A program made the translations under genes and the position numbers. Below are positions 62,933-64,000 of a stretch of 64,000 bases of DNA, in pieces. The stretch comes from Leptospira kmetyi serovar Malaysia str. Bejo-Iso9. Lineage in GTDB: Bacteria; Spirochaetota; Leptospiria; Leptospirales; Leptospiraceae. The DNA is taken from positions 15,001-79,000 of the forward strand of contig NZ_AHMP02000002.1 of assembly GCF_000243735.2 (NCBI RefSeq), given 5' to 3'. A model generated the notes under the pieces. The model saw nothing but the letters and a program-made list of their open reading frames with translations. It was not told the DNA's origin and made no database searches. Each line of letters begins with the position of its first letter. Positions within the stretch are counted from its first letter, which is position 1.

Positions 62933-63901
62933 TTATTTTGTTTTTTTACTTTTTTTTCCTGCGATCTTCGCTAGGGCACTTTCGTAGATTGATTTTTCGG
63001 TATTTAGGTTATCGATTTTTTTTTCGATGCCATTGATTAGTTTTTTTAACTGGTCGGCACTTAGTGTTTTTGCAAAAGCTGATTTGTCTTTAGTCGCATC
63101 CTTTTTATCTTCAGTCTCATTTTTTAAGGATTTCGAAAAGCTTCTTACTTCTTGTTTTTTTAATATTGTACCACTGATTGCATGTTCTTCTAATAAATTA
63201 AATACCGACCCCTTGTCCTTTTTTAGGCTAGATTGGAGGTCGACTAACGTTGTTGTTGGCAATGAAAATAAGTAGCTGTTTAATTTTGGATTATTCTTAG
63301 TTTCTTCGGATAATTTGTTAATCAATTTTGCATGTGTAATTTTTTGGTTTACCCAATCTTCGGACTTACGAAGTATTTCTGCTAACTTTTCAATTTTGTA
63401 GCCTCTTTCATTGCAAATATTAAAAATTGCAATGGCCGTTTCGCTATCGGTTAAATCTTTCCTTTGTAAGTTCTCTAATAATTTTACTTCTTGAATAGTT
63501 TCAGGTGGGATTTGCTTTATATCCGCGACGAATGCGGGTATAGTTTCTTCTTTGTTGATTTTGAATGCTTTAAGCCTCCTCTCCCCCCAGATTAGCTCAT
63601 AGTGGTCGCTATGTTTCCTTACCCCGATCGGTTGGAGAAGGCCGCGATCCTTAATATTTTTAGCAAGCCCCTTAAGCTCGGCCTCGTCGAAAAATTTTCG
63701 AGGGTTGTTTGTGGATCGAATTTGGGAAATCGGTATTTCGAAAAGCTTTAATCCATTTCTTGATTTTGGCTTATTCTGGCTCGCTTTTAGATCGGCGATA
63801 ATTGCACTTTCTTTATTTGATACATCGTGTTCATTTGAAGGTTCCTCGTTTTCAATACTAAAGGAGCTGGTTAAATCGATTCCGTTTTTAGAGTATTTCA
63901 T
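62933..63901 (-). CDS. parB: ParB partition protein
   Basis: A 322-residue ParB/Spo0J protein. The N-terminal nuclease-like/CTPase domain (FEIPISQIRSTNNPRKFF, LLQPIGVRKHSDHYELIWGERRLKA), the box LLENLQRKDLTDSETA and the HTH region (EILRKSEDWVNQKITHAKLI) are all present. It binds a centromere site and, with ParA upstream, segregates the plasmid form. ATG 63901 lies 26 bases after the end of parA. A 26-base palindrome in that gap could be its operator or parS. Confidence 0.9.
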   Translation of the reverse strand: MKYSKNGIDLTSSFSIENEEPSNEHDVSNKESAIIADLKASQNKPKSRNGLKLFEIPISQIRSTNNPRKFFDEAELKGLAKNIKDRGLLQPIGVRKHSDHYELIWGERRLKAFKINKEETIPAFVADIKQIPPETIQEVKLLENLQRKDLTDSETAIAIFNICNERGYKIEKLAEILRKSEDWVNQKITHAKLINKLSEETKNNPKLNSYLFSLPTTTLVDLQSSLKKDKGSVFNLLEEHAISGTILKKQEVRSFSKSLKNETEDKKDATKDKSAFAKTLSADQLKKLINGIEKKIDNLNTEKSIYESALAKIAGKKSKKTK

Positions 63902-63920
63902 GATTTTAAATAATCCTTTA

Positions 63921-63946
63921 AAAAACTTTAGCCGGCTAAAGTTTTT
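63921..63946. promoter_or_regulatory. 26-base perfect palindrome between parA and parB
   Basis: AAAAACTTTAGCC is followed at once by its exact reverse complement, with no loop. It overlaps the parA stop codon and lies 20 bases upstream of the parB start. Candidate parS or operator; a terminator hairpin is less likely without a loop. Confidence 0.6.
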
Positions 63947-64000
63947 GAGAAAAGTCCGAGCTCAGACATTAATTTGTCGGCAAGCGCGCTAAACGCCGCT
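63928..64000 (-). CDS. parA: ParA, C-terminal end (cut by window edge)
   Basis: Reading from the right edge the minus strand gives AAFSALADKLMSELGLFSKTL-AG and a TAA at 63930-63928. This is the helical C-terminus expected for a ParA ATPase directly upstream of parB. Only 23 codons are in the window, so the call rests on context. Confidence 0.55.
   Translation of the reverse strand, partial: AAFSALADKLMSELGLFSKTLAG

Noticed and set aside
1..64000. Terminase, integrase, tRNA and rRNA genes
   Set aside because: Looked for by motif and context and not found; terminase probably lies outside the window.

Overview
The window looks like most of a temperate contractile-tail phage that lives as a plasmid. 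It carries a near-complete set of head, tail, baseplate, fibre and lysis genes, plus a ParA/ParB partition pair and a candidate replication initiator at the right edge. No integrase, transposase or terminase was recognised here; the terminase presumably lies outside the window. The AT-rich base use, spirochaete-style lipoprotein signals, the SpvB/RHS and SBBP surface proteins and the LE1-like idea of a ParAB plasmid-prophage all suggest Leptospira or a close relative. That host call is inference, not a database result.

Layout. 1-2 kb: the end of a gene with a ParB-like tail and small genes. 1.7-4.7 kb (minus): baseplate J, tail protein I and a fibre gene that may be extended by a -1 frameshift into a Cys-rich domain. 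4.8-9.0 kb (plus): tail hub with LysM-like and gp25/W-like parts, gpV-like spike, another baseplate protein. 9.4-13.9 kb: a 1507-residue polyvalent protein (DNA methyltransferase plus HExxH LPD1-type domain). 15.1-24.9 kb (plus): prohead protease, scaffold-like protein, major capsid protein, neck genes, sheath, tube, frameshifted tail assembly chaperone, tape measure.

25.0-31 kb is an accessory island: three unknown AT-rich genes, a Ser/Thr kinase plus SIR2 operon flanked by two 68-nt repeats, and toxin-antitoxin genes and remnants (HicB-like, MqsA-like zinc finger, broken HigA, a degenerate nucleotidyltransferase). 31.0-33.5 kb is a DNA-damage block (SRAP protein, UmuD, UmuC). 35.3-39.1 kb (minus) holds lysis (unimolecular spanin, holin, endolysin) and head-connector genes; 39.2 kb is the portal. 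40.9-44.4 kb (minus) is a second fibre locus whose distal gene has seven 132-nt repeats, fitting a seven-bladed propeller. 44.5-47.1 kb is the control region: a 7TM protein, an autoinducer-synthase-like acyltransferase, an XRE repressor with two clear operators and an AraC-type regulator.

47.1-59.2 kb is probable lysogenic-conversion cargo: a 2251-residue SpvB/RHS protein followed by a small lipoprotein, and a divergent operon of exported proteins. 59.2-64 kb has a GIY-YIG protein, small unknowns, the candidate Rep gene, a probable origin region, parB and the end of parA. The strongest leads for something undescribed are the kinase-SIR2 cassette, the polyvalent protein, the two recoding sites and the acyltransferase/7TM/AraC signalling group.
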